A DNA stretch of 64,000 nucleotides from Panorpa germanica (Eukaryota > Arthropoda > Insecta > Mecoptera > Panorpidae). Below the pieces are notes generated by a model. The model did not search any database and was not told the DNA's origin. It saw only the letters and a list, made by a program, of their open reading frames with translations. The stretch is from NCBI GenBank assembly GCA_963678705.1, contig OY783216.1, positions 9,548,001 to 9,612,000 on the forward strand, in the 5' to 3' direction. The translations under genes were made by a program, and so were the position numbers. Positions 11,974 to 24,172 of this stretch are shown here, piece after piece; within the stretch, counting starts at the first letter, position 1, and every line of letters begins with the position of its first letter.

Positions 11974-13712
11974 GAACCCCTTATAAAATCCAAAATAATT
12001 AAGATATTTCAAATTTTTTAATGCAGTTCGTCTTCTTAAATACAAATGAATATAACTGCATCAAAAAATATTAAGAAATCAATAATTTTTATTTTAAAAA
12101 AAAAAGTCCATGAATTTTTAGAACTCCTTATAAAATCCAAAATAAATAAGATATTTCAAATTTTTTAATGCAGTTCGTCTTCTTAAATATAAATGAATAT
12201 AACTGCATCAAAAAATATTAAGAAATCAATAATTTCTCTTTTTGAAAAAAAAGTCCATGAATTTTTAGAACCCCTTATAAAATCCAAAATAATTAAGATA
12301 TTTTAAATTCTTTAACGCAGTTCGTCTTCTTAAATATAAATGAATATAACTGCATCAAAAAATATTAAGAAATCAATAATTTTTCTATTTAAAAAAAAAG
12401 TCCATGAATTTTTAGAACCCCTTATAAAATCCAAAATAATTAAGATATTTTAAATTCTTTAACGCAGTTCGTCTTCTTAAATATAAATGAATATAACTGC
12501 ATCAAAAAATATTAAGAAATCAATAATTTTTCTTTTTGAAAAAAAAGTCCATGAATTTTTAGAACCCCTTATAAAATCCAAAATAATTAAGATATTTTAA
12601 ATTCTTTAACGCAGTTCGTCTTCTTAAATATAAATGAATATAACTGCATCAAAAAATATTAAGAAATCAATAATTTTTCTATTTAAAAAAAAAGTCCATG
12701 AATTTTTAGAACCCCTTATAAAATCCAAAATAATTAAGATATTTTAAATTCTCTAACGCAGTTCGTCTTCTTAAATATAAATGAATATAACTGCATCAAA
12801 AAATATTAAGAAATCAATAATTTTTCTATTTAAAAAAAAAGTCCATGAATTTTTAGAACCCCTTATAAAATCCAAAATAATTAAGATATTTTAAATTCTT
12901 TAACGCAGTTCGTCTTCCTAAATATAAATGAATAAAACTGCATCAAAAAATATTAAGAAATCAATAATTTTTCTTTTTGAAAAAAAGTCCATGAATTTTT
13001 AGAACCCCTTATAAAATCCAAAATAATTAAGATATTCTAAATTTTTTAACGCAGTTCGTCTTCTTAAATATAAATGAATATAACTGCATCAAAAAATATT
13101 AAGAAATCAATAATTTTTCTATTTAAAAAAAAAGTCCATGAATTTTTAGAACCCCTTATAAAATCCAAAATAATTAAGATATTTTAAATTCTTTAACGCA
13201 GTTCGTCTTCTTAAATATAAATGAATATAACTGCATCAAAAAATATTAAGAAATCAATAATTTTTCTATTTAAAAAAAAAGTCCATGAATTTTTAGAACC
13301 CCTTATAAAATCCAAAATAATTAAGATATTTTAAATTCTTTAACGCAGTTCGTCTTCTTAAATATAAATGAATATAACTGCATCAAAAAATATTAAGAAA
13401 TCAATAATTTTTCTTTTTGAAAAAAAAGTCCATGAATTTTTAGAACCCCTTATAAAATCCAAAATAATTAAGATATTCTAAATTCTTTAACGCAGTTCGT
13501 CTTCTTAAATATAAATGAATATAACTGCATCAAAAAGTATTAAGAAATCAATAATTTTTATTTTAAAAAAAAAAGTCCATGAATTTTTAGAACCCCTTAT
13601 AAAATCCAAAATAATTAAAATATTTTAAATTTTTTAACGCAGTTCGTCTTCTTAAATACAAATGAATATAATTGCATCAAAAAATATTAATAAATCAATA
13701 ATTTTTCTTTAC
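11974..13712 (-). repeat. ~147-bp satellite array, inverted block (~12 units)
   Basis: This is the same unit in reverse complement, with the GCAGTTCGTC mark running from 12023 to 13639 in 12 copies. It abuts the forward block: GGGGTTC ends at 11950 and GAACCCC begins at 11974, so the arms are separated by only 23 nt. The last unit decays at about 13712. Confidence 0.97.
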
Positions 13713-13787
13713 TAATTTAAAAACTGAATTATAGAATTCTTGTGAAACTGTATGACTCGTTGCCTACATCTCCAGGCGTATAGTAGA

Positions 13788-16700
13788 TTAGTAATTATAT
13801 ATTGTTAGTACCAGCTATAGTTGTAATATTGTTAACAAAGCAAAACTAATAACCTCTTAAGGACGTTCTAGAGTCAGTTGTGCTTAACCTACAGAAAGAT
13901 CACCCTATATAAACTAACATGTTTATTACATGTGTACAATAAAAAAAATAGTTGATACGCTCTCTTTCACTCTGTCCCTCTTTTTAGTCACTAGGTTACA
14001 ACAGGAACTTAAAAGTAGCTAACTTTCAATATACTTTATAAAAAGAACGAATACTTGCTGAATATCTATCTAGCTAGTGAATATCTAAAAATGTAGTACT
14101 GCAAGTACTACTGAAACTTTTCTATGTATAAAATACATTAATAAATATATATATTAAAATTGTCAAGATGATCTAAAAAAATATGATTTTATTTCTCGTT
14201 AAGTAGTTAAGCCTAAATAAATAAGCAAAGTTTTGCAACCAACTCCAGAAGCTAATGCATCGCTGTCTCATTCCAGGGAAACTGCAGGTCTCGTTTTACA
14301 ATCGCTAGTGCAACCATGCCAATGTGCCAGTGTTGTACACATAAACCACGAATCTCTAAAAACGTAACAATGTGAGCACTATGAGTCATGCAAACGAATC
14401 GCTTACCATGAACTGTGCTCCTTGCTCTTACTCTATCTCTATCTCTTTCTTTCATTTCTACAGAATCGTTCTATATCAAATTCATGGTCACGTGACACAA
14501 ATACTTCATAGGTCTTATCTGCTTTGTTTGGTTGAATTCAGTTTAGCAGTTGGATAATAACAGCATGCAAAGACATGACTGTCACACACTGCAAGCGTAT
14601 TTAAGCGACGGCGAATTTGGACGTAAATCGGCTGCTTGGTTGAGCGATTGGAACTCTCAAAGCAAATCGACTCCTGTATTCTTTGCATGTGTTGTGTCAC
14701 AATACATACATACCACGTACCGATACGATAGTACGCCAAATCAAACTTGTGTACTGTAGGGTGTATTGGAGTTGTTTTGCACTAACATAATTTATCATGA
14801 GAGCAAACTTTTACTTTAATTTTTATCGATACACCACTGTTATGAAAGAGACTACTGCATTCTCTATCATATCTGCCTCCAGTGTATTCGATTGGTCCCT
14901 TCCATGTATTCGTTTGGTTAAAATTCGTATTGCAATGTGCGAAATTCCTTATTCTCAATGTCTGGTCCCATAATACAGTATCTGCAACAAATAAATGTCA
15001 TGTATTAGAAATATTTGTTTCTAATTGTATGTCACCTCACTCAATGAATTAGTCGCTCTTGACAAATCCGTATGATTTTTAAATAGTTCTCAAAACCGTC
15101 AAAAAATATGTGTAAAAATTTCATGACATTCCGACCAGTACTTTGCGAATTACAGTGGTTCTAACGATGCTACTTTTGTGATTTTCAAAACAATGTTTTG
15201 TGCTAATAAAGCATAGCTTTTTAATAGAAAAATATATCGTTCAAGCAAAGTAATAGCTCGACAAGTGTTTAGCTATTTACTTGCTTATTCCAACGCAAAT
15301 AGTTCTATTTTAAATAGAATACTATCTGTAATCACTGCCTACATATTTTTATAAATAGATTTCTGTCTCAGTTTTTTATCACAGATTATAATTGTGCTTT
15401 TATACAGTAGGCGTTATTAATGTTGCATACCCTGAATATCGACGGGGACTGTACGCGTAAATCATAGCTTAAGTATTTAATTACATTAATTAACAGTTAT
15501 TTCGATATGTAAATTATGACAATATGTAGATCTAATAAATTTAAAATGACATGTCTCATATTATAATGACCGCGGGGGCAGGTGCTTTTTACAACCTGCA
15601 TAATTTCGATTTCATTTTGTCCCTGACATGATTTCGTTTTATTTAATATATACTTACTCGATATTAATCGATATAATTTTTATTCGATTCTTTCTTTTTA
15701 CTTGGTAATATATGAAATCGAGTGCGTATCAGATTTTTAACCTTATTTTTTTGTTGTAAAGATCTTTAGTTTAGTAAAAACTTAGTTCAAGTTCTTAAAG
15801 CATGATTCGGCGTATCACGCATGACTAGGCGGTCAGGTCTCTTGTCCGGTCTGCCTTGTAGTCGGTCTGGAAGGTCGAACTCCTGGAGCTGGAAGGTCAG
15901 TGAGACTCATCAAATTGTAAAGTTGTAAAAGGAAGACTAAAATATTGTTAAGAGGGCAGGGTAGAATTAACATCTGGGAACATTATCGTTAATTTAACAA
16001 TAACGTTAAAACGGTTGAAGAATTTGGCTCCCGGTTTGCTGTTTTATCATCATTAGCAAAAGGTCATTGGTATATAGGGCTAGATGTAATGATTCAAGAA
16101 AAACTGAAGTTATAAGAAATATTTGTGCATTTCCTGTTTCAAATACAAGCGTCAATTTCAAACCTCTGTTGGATATTTATGGAAGGGTTATTTAATAGTT
16201 TGCCCGTTGCCTTCAAGAGACACGGTTCAACACGTTTATATTATGTGATTACTCATTCAGTTTACTCACAAAGAAATTGTTCTAGAACACTCATAGCGGA
16301 AAAAAATTTTGCATCAGTGCAACCATGTCTGAAGGAAGTGATTACAATTGGGTGTAACTAACGATGGATTAACATGTCCTAAACCTAGTTTAAATATAAT
16401 ACTGGTTCGAAGATCGATCCCCTATGCACTCCAGCTTATAATAAACGGGTTAATGTTGTCTATTATTAAAAATAAAAATATTTTTTTACAATTTACATAA
16501 ATTTATTTTTACAATTGGATTTGAAATTGGCGCATATTATTAACGCTAGTGCTGCCATCGTTGCGAGTTGTTGCAAAAAATTAATGCAGTGACATTTAAA
16601 AATTACTTTAACAGTAACAGTATCTGATAGTGTAATATTGATTCACATATTATTAATAAAAAGGTGATTGTTAAAGTGTAAATTAGTGGAATTTCCATGT

Positions 16701-17110
16701 TTTATCAACCAAGCATCATGCTCGTGTCTATTTATAACGTAATCGATATTTCTATTATACTGTAGTTACTGTATATAATTATATAACCTAAAACTGACAC
16801 AAAACAAATCTATTTATATTATTGAACATCTCTCTGACGTCATTCTTTGATATTATAGTAACATAAAGGATTATTATCTCTGTAAAATGATCTTGAAAAT
16901 GACAACACAAAACCGTCTGTACCAATACTACAGTACCTTAATACTCATACCTTCGTTGTTCTTTACAATTCGTGCAATTGCGTGGTACATTTTCCATGCT
17001 CGTGGTCTGTACCTGTATAGGGCTTATACTATAAATATCGTATATACTTTATTTGCATTGCTATAGTAACAAGGAAGGCCGGGAAAATATCGGTTTTAAA
17101 CTAAAGCAGA
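13788..17110. other. Intergenic stretch upstream of the phosphatase gene
   Basis: No supportable gene. At 14579-14605 a segment (CACACTGCAAGCGTATTTAA) recurs at about 23488, so it is repeat-derived. A locally GC-richer piece at 15795-15905 has the imperfect sub-repeat GGTCTGGAAGGTCG, origin unknown. TGACGTCA at 16835-16842 lies about 650 bp upstream of the phosphatase start codon. Confidence 0.4.
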
Positions 17111-17127
17111 AGCTGATACATACTTCG

Positions 17128-17496
17128 TCAGTTAAAATATTTCTGTTGCTCTGAACAGACTTTCTGTCAAGAGTTGTTTAGTCATTTATATATTTTTAAC
17201 TGTCACTTGTATTTATAAAAGTGTTGTGTATAATTGTGATATAAAAACAAATCATTAATCTACAATTATAATTAATTAATTTTAAAATATAATTTAACAT
17301 TAAGATGTGATAAAATTGTTTAAATAAATTCTTTAAGGAAAATAGTAAACTGTTTTATCGACATACATAAATGCATTGCTAAATGTCAGTAGTGTAGCAC
17401 TATTTAAAATAAACAGTGGTATTAGTGATGCTTTAATATTTAATATATTTAAAATTAATTGACTTAGTGATAATACTATAGTGAAAAATCTTCAAA
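17128..17496 (+). promoter_or_regulatory. Possible 5' leader and start region of the DUSP10-like gene
   Basis: TCAGTT at 17128-17133 matches the arthropod initiator consensus and would give a leader of about 370 nt. There is no well-placed TATA box. An in-frame TGA at 17482-17484 precedes the start codon, so ATG 17497 is the first Met of its frame, in an AAAATGA context. The transcription start is only a guess; the leader is supported indirectly by the coding exon that follows. Confidence 0.3.
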
Positions 17497-17593
17497 ATGA
17501 CGTCTTTAATTCAACCGTTTCTACTCGAAATTCCTGCCCGCAAAAGAAGGTTGTCTGGAAATAATAACTGTCAAGATTGTTCAAATATTAAAG
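17497..17593 (+). CDS. DUSP10/MKP-5-like MAP-kinase phosphatase, coding exon 1
   Basis: This encodes 32 complete residues (MTSLIQPFLLEIPARKRRLS then GNNNCQDCSNIK) plus the first base of codon 33, and ends at the donor G|GTTAGT. It is assigned to the phosphatase because it is on the same strand, its donor is in phase 1, and the next recognised exon opens with an acceptor of matching phase. The join gives Asp33 and an open frame through to the rhodanese region. An in-frame stop lies just upstream of the ATG, so nothing is missing in front. The ARKRRLS stretch is basic and might be a localisation or phosphorylation site. The assignment rests on phase, strand and openness, not on recognised homology of these 32 residues. 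An intervening exon inside the 37-kb intron cannot be excluded. Confidence 0.6.
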
Positions 17594-18750
17594 GTTAGTT
17601 TTTTAAAACAATATTATTCATTATGATAACACATTACTATTTTTATTTAACAAGTTAAAATACTATATATATATATCTTCGTAATATCTTTACTTAACAA
17701 ATTGTTGTAATGTTTTTGCCTTGTTTAGAGTCTGATTAAATTCTTGTGTATTCTTAGTGCAGTGTTAGTCACTGTTTTGTTATTATTTTGAATCACAAAT
17801 AAAATCTCTTTGTTTCTCTCTGACACACCCATTTAAGATATCCCTGTTACATCAAAATATACATCATTTCGTTCCTGAATTACATTTTCTCGAAGTTTAC
17901 GTTTACTTTATTTACGAGTGAATACAAATCAATACCTTCCAACAGAAAAAATATAGGTCATAGAAAAAAGTTGTTTGTTTTTAATGATTCCGTTTGGTTG
18001 ACACGCAGGCAACTTGTATAACAAAGGCATACTTATACACACTAGTATATTTCATTGATTGATTGATGTCTTATGATATGATATATTAAATTAAGGACAA
18101 ATCGACACCAAACTAAATTTAAATTTAGAACAGTTATTGATTTTACCGTGTTTATAAAAATTTTGCATAAATAATTATTGAGAAAACGGTAGTCTGGGGT
18201 CAGATCTATGAGTTCACGAGTACAACCACGCCTCTTATCAATTTGCGTTTGTCGTTTTAAAACACTTATTTCATTGTTCGTTGATATTAAACTGATTTTA
18301 ACTTTGAACTCGTTTTAAACATTATATTTAGATCGAACATAATCATTGCTAGATTATACCGCAATTTTAGTACACCGGTTACCGTTATTGCACTAAACTA
18401 CTCTGTCATTATTTCCTAGCATTGATTATTTACATATAGAACCAGTTGTTAACGTCGTACTTACCAGTAAAAGTCTTCAGCGCGACCTCGCAAGGACGCG
18501 TTTTATATTTTTATGCTCTCTAATTATACAACCTGGTTGCAATTGCCATACATATATAATTTACTTTAATATCGTTTAAAATATTTTTAATATTAGAACA
18601 AACATATAATTTATTTTTGACAATGTATACCAGAGTTGAAGGTTTAAACAATTTCCGTATTTTTGTAACTTTTAGTAACTTTTAATATTCTGTAATAATG
18701 AATGCCTAACTACTTAGGCGTAAATAATTGTGGCGAAGAAGAGACCATTC
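17594..18750. other. Intron start, no recognised element
   Basis: AT-rich sequence with a short (TA)n run near 17665. Nothing else is supportable. Confidence 0.35.
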
Positions 18751-20330
18751 AATTAGGGATGGCGATCTGAGATCGATTAATTGAAGAATCGATTTTAAAC
18801 GATGGATCGATTTCAAACACTCGAAAATCGAGATTTGATTTTTTTTTTTTAAATGCATCTATACAATTATTTATTATAAGGTTGGACATGAAATATTATG
18901 GAGTTATAATTATTTTATCCTATAATAATTAACGTACATGATTTTATTGATCAATCAAAAATCACGTTTCACTTATTCTTTAGTTATAAGAAGGGCTTTG
19001 CAATTTGCAACGCTATTATGTTATATAAAATGTATTTAAGTGCACAAACTATTTATTACTTAAAAAGAAATTTAAATAAATGTTTATTAAAATTCGGACA
19101 AGCAAAAAAGAGGCGAAAACAAGCCGTTAAAGATGTGAGTAATGTAACACACTTACTTTCGAAGTCTTTTACGATAATTAAACAAATTGGAAAGTTGAAA
19201 TAAATTTACGAATGACATAAAAACAATCAGGTGTACGCCAGTAAGATCTACAAGTGATTTATATACGAATTATCGATTAATCGATATTTCAAAGATGAAT
19301 AAACTTGTAAAGGCTGCATGAGTCATAACCCGCATGTATTTCGAGAGTCTGTTGTTAGCCCAGTCAAGTTCGATAAAAATTTAATAATTTTTTCATAATC
19401 ATAAAATTGTTATTGATTGAGTGGAATGTCGAATCATTCATTTACATGTCATTGTGGTTAATTCAATTTTGATCCTTATTAAATCTAAACATTCTCACTC
19501 CTTTCAAACGAAAAATTGATACAGCTTAATGTAGGTTGTACCTACCATATGTAGGTTTTGAGACAACTTTTAGGGTGTCAATATACAAATATTTACAGAC
19601 TTACAGCTGGGTATCTCGAATTCCGAGGTGAACTTAGTATAATGACTGCACTACTATCTAAATTATCAATTACTTCGTATACAAAGCAGAATTTGACTGG
19701 ACTAGACAAAAAACCTTCGCGCAGACGCACCGTACATTGTGTTGGCACATTTTAAAATACCAAGGCTCAATGAAACATTTAAATATATAATAAAAATAAA
19801 AAAACAATGACATCGGACAATTTAATCGCTTTTACGCTTAGTAAATGAGGAAGTGATCACTTCCTTATTCCGATTCGCTTAAGGGTTCACTTATATTAAT
19901 GTTATCGTATAAAAATATGATTAATGGGCATTGTCGTATGAAACATAATCGAGGACATATTGAATAAGGAGGCAGACCTTGGTAAATGGATGTGATTTGT
20001 GATAGTACAGACGATTGTATAAAAATTATTTTTTTGTAATATCAATGACTTCAAGTAGTTTCAAAACTACTTCATTAATGACTGCCTTAAGAACTTATAG
20101 CAACATAAATAAATTTACGGAAGTGTTCACACGTGGAGATTAAAAAAATATTAAGTCTAGAACATCAATTTCTTTAAAATCGATTTATCGATTCTTTTTG
20201 AGTTTTTATATAAGACACTAACCCAAAAAAAAAAGAATACGATGATTTATCGATTTTATTTTTATAAAAATTTGTAAAAGAATACAAGCCCTTCTTATAA
20301 TTAAAGAATCTGAGTCAACTAAGTTTATTT
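18750..20330. repeat. TCGAT-rich inverted structure, probably a degenerate DNA transposon
   Basis: The left part (18765-18852) and right part (20170-20280) both hold dense ATCGATT words and A/T homopolymers. Inside, ATTCTTTAGTTATAAGAAGG at 18975 onward reappears inverted at 20286-20309, with one mismatch in 24. The left end GGGATGGCGATCTGAGATCG recalls hAT-type termini rich in ATCGATTA, but no matching right terminus or target duplication was found. The interior has no recognisable transposase; the 61-codon frame at 19018 is Lys-rich and unassigned. Confidence 0.4.
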
Positions 20331-21179
20331 TACAACTTGTTTATGAGTTGAAAATTCGAAATATGTTGTACATCTATCTATAGTACAAGTCTTATTATTA
20401 TTATATGCGTGTTTTACTAAAAAAAGGATTCTATTTCAAAAAACACGATAAATATATTTTAGATCGTTGGAAATAACGCGATGTCACCATCATCATGCCT
20501 TTGTTTAGATCAGTGACGTCACCATAACGTTATAAACAAAAATAACTTTAACCTATGCCATTGTATATTGTTTGTAGTATATTTGCTGTTAATCCATCAA
20601 ACATATTCATATAATCATAGCGAACAATCTATGTACAAGGTATATCTTTTAAATATCTGTAGATCGCGTGTTTTGCAAACTTATTGTTAGTTACTAATGT
20701 TTGCAATAACTATATATTTAAAATAATACTATAAATAGGCCCCCTTTGCTCTTTATATCTAATGTTGATCATAGTTTGTTTATTGTTGGTAACAACATAA
20801 CCATGGGAGATCCAAGACAGTTGAAACGATGATTTTAACTTAAAAATAAATACGATCTTAACATGAATCTTTTGGTACATAGTAATTGCATCGTATATAA
20901 AAAAGATCATTTAAAATTATGCAGAATATGAAGGATTTGATATCATTTTTATTATTAATAATTTTACTTTTTATATATTAAATCAATCCGACGATTTTTA
21001 TCCGCGGCGAAATGGTCAATGGTCATGTCATGTTATTTCAGCAAGCCCCGGTAATATTCAGTCGCATACTTCGCCAGATTCTTCATATAGTTTTGAGTAT
21101 CTTCTGTCTCACGCGCTGGGCGATGTATCGCATATTCCATAGTAGTTATATTGGTACGGGGAATATTTCTTCAACGTAA

Positions 21180-21285
21180 TTGCTTTGCGACCGAGAAACA
21201 CAGTCGCTCAAAACGTGCTCAAAACCAATTTCAAATCAGTTTAGTTTCGTTCGTGCCGTGTGTGTTCTCTCAGTCGTTTGCTGCT
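21180..21285. mobile_element. Fragment of the PIF-like MITE family seen at 3176
   Basis: It shares GAGAAACACAGTCGCTCAAA, CAATTTCAAATCAGTTTAGT and TTCGTGCCGTGTG with the copies at 25391 and 45513, but lacks both termini. Confidence 0.7.
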
Positions 21286-24049
21286 CGATGGGATAAATCC
21301 AATAGGTCTAATGATAAAGGGCGTTGTTAAAAGATACAAAATAGGGATCCATTTATATAAAATAAATATTTATTTCTTCGTAAAACTGTGGTAACTCTTT
21401 TTTAAATAAATGAATAATTTGTTTTATAGAATGATAAATAATAAACAGGAGCTTTGTACAAATAACATATGCTAAATGCTAAATAGTAAGACAAGCGGAC
21501 GACAAATATAACAGAAATCAATATAATTAATAAATTAAATAAATAGGAATATATAAGAAATACATTAGATGCAGTCAACGATCCGATACTAATGTTAACA
21601 CGTACTTATTTATACCATACACCTCGACTATTTGTATCTGTAAGTTCACAAGTATCGATTTGAATGGGTATTGGTTGAAAGCATCAATCCCCGCAACCCC
21701 CCGGGTATCCCCGATCCTAGTGAACCAACAGATATTTAAATATATACATATGTTCACCTATACTGAGTACACGTGCACTTGTAAATTATGTCAAATATGG
21801 ATTATGTTGACGATTAGTCATAGCACTCCGGTAAATCGAACATGACGTCGTGTGAGAGGGGTGTCAGAGGTGCGGTGCGAAAAGGGTAGCGGGTGCGCAA
21901 CTCGTAGGCGCTATTACATATTCGAATTTACAATTATATAATTATTTTTTAAACAAATTTAAAATTCATTACATTATTTTTTCGTTAATGACGTAGTAGT
22001 CTGATAAAAAGTTACAGTGATGCAGTAAACTAAGAAATGTGTTTATACGTTTACTTTAGAGCATATATATATGGAGAGAGAATGCTGACCTGAAACTGTG
22101 TCTAAAATGTGTGCGAGAGAGAAAGGTATATGTTCCTATTTGTTCTTAGTCGTTACAATGACTGATGACTGATACCACTTGCCGTAGTGGTCACTGCATA
22201 TCTCTTCCTTCTCTCCCACGTTTGATACGATAAAGTTAATGCGTATGAAGCGAGCCAAAATTTTAACAAACAAATACTTATCACAATTATTTTAAGCGGC
22301 TCATAAATTGGTTATAATGTATGGTATTGTAAGCCTTGCATATATGAAATATACACCGCAAAATCAAGGCATGTTCTTGTACACGCAAAACAAAGGCAAT
22401 GTAAATAGAACACGCATGCTAAAATCACTCTAGAGCTCCAGCCAAACACTAATATCAGATATTACAATGTTCAAATACATCATTTTTTACAATAGATTGT
22501 CTATAAACATAACTACAATAACAAAATCATTTTATAATAGTCACGCTAATATTAGTTGATGATTTATCCAATAGATGTCTCTCACACATCTATAGAATAC
22601 TAAATATATATTTAATTTTACGCTAACTATTTTTTATCGTTATTATAAATATAGTTACTTATAGTATATACAATAACAATATTGAACGCCTGCAAGGTAA
22701 CGGGTAAGCAACCTGCATGATATGAGTCACCTTTGTGACGTCATTACTTTTAAACAGCAGTATACTGACAGAAATAAATATTTATAACTCTTTTTTTTTG
22801 AGTGTACTCTTATATAATGTTATATTATGTACTATATATATATATAGGAAAAGGTTAATTGGATAATTTTAAACAGGAAGTAATGGCCTATACGATTGTT
22901 CTTATATTATTAATATATTCTGCTTGAAGTGTTCTAATATTATCTATTGTTTCTATTTGAGGTTTACATAAGTATTTTGTTGTAGAGTTATATTGAGTAG
23001 GTTCGTCATACGGAAATAAAATTTAATTAATTGTCTATTAGGTATTGTATTTGAAATGTTACTTCCCCTAGAATGTGTTAAATTGCGGTCCTGTTTTAGC
23101 AAGGCACGACTGTCTTAAAATGGCTAAAAATTTTAACCCACTTCAAATTCCCGTTACTCTTTTAACACATCTCTTATATTATTGACTTAGCTGATAACAA
23201 ATGTTGTATAACAAACATCTGATAACGGGTGTTTTTATCAGCAACATTTATACGTTATCAGTATCCAGTTAACACACCACAGCTCATGACATCTTGTAAA
23301 TAAACCTACATATGTCAATATCAGTATGGCATTAGAGTCAGTCATACTGTAATGGCGGTTGACATCGCACTATCATATCCTAAGTACATACAGATAGTGT
23401 TGGCTTGGTTTAATAGTGTCAATAAAGCTCAGAGATGAAAATAGTTTTCATTCAACAAAAAATGTATATGCATTAGGCCTGTCGCACACTGCAAGCGTAT
23501 TTAAGCGGATTTTGGACGGCCGTATTACCTATGTTTATTTTATTATATTATTATATATATTATATAATATGGGCCTTATTATAATATTTATTTTCAAAAT
23601 GTCAGCTTTGCTAAAACAACATAGGTCTCGATGCTCTCAGATCTTAGACTTTAAGACCTATTCCAGAAATAACCCTATATTATCTTTCAAAAAGTAATTT
23701 ACAAAAAAAAATTGAATATTCTCGCTATACGCTAGCATTTAAATTTGTGTTCGTTGCGAATATAAATAAACCGAAATGCTGATAAAGAATCGACTCCATT
23801 TGATAAGTAAGCAATGACTCATACATCACTTTAATATTGTTTAAATTATTCCATTCCTTCACACCTCGCCCCTCCGTTTGGTTTCGCGGTTGCGCTTTGA
23901 TAGTACATAGTACATATGTAGCTAGCTACCTGTAATGTTATAACTGGTAAATGCTTTATATAATAGGTTCCTAAAGTGTGCAGCCCGTATTTTAATGTTT
24001 TTAGGGCTCTCTCAATTAAGTCAATAATTAATTTAACATTCGCTTATTT

Positions 24050-24172
24050 ATTCGCTTTCGCTCGGCCAGAAAGAGACACAGAGAACACTCAGCAGCTATC
24101 CCTCTCTTTGCCTTTATCGCAGTATTCAGCCTTTTGTGCACTCTATACTTATACCTCTATGATTCCAACAGT
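24050..24172. repeat. Partial copy of the 4169-4532 MITE
   Basis: It shares AAAGAGACACAGAG, CTCTCTTTGCCTTTATC, CAGTATTCAGCC and TTGTGCACTCTA with the right half of the 4169 element. Confidence 0.75.

Larger units (their letters stand above)
7014..13787 (-). mobile_element. Putative Helitron-like element enclosing a satellite array
   Basis: Read on the minus strand, the right terminus ends CCCATTGC-CAT-GCAATGGG, then GCGAAGAG, then CTAG followed by host T. This is a short hairpin just upstream of a CTAG 3' end, the hallmark of Helitrons. The opposite end could be TCTACTATACGCC at 13787 preceded by host A, matching the A|TC...CTAG|T insertion pattern. No Rep/helicase coding is present, so it would be non-autonomous (about 6.8 kb). 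The 3' end is fairly convincing. The 5' end and single-element status are inferred. Confidence 0.5.

Noticed and set aside
7240..13712. CRISPR-like array
   Set aside because: Units are contiguous near-identical ~147-bp satellites without unique spacers, in a eukaryotic sequence.
16404..16425. tRNA B-box-like GGTTCGAAGATCGATCC
   Set aside because: No A box or cloverleaf can be formed upstream.
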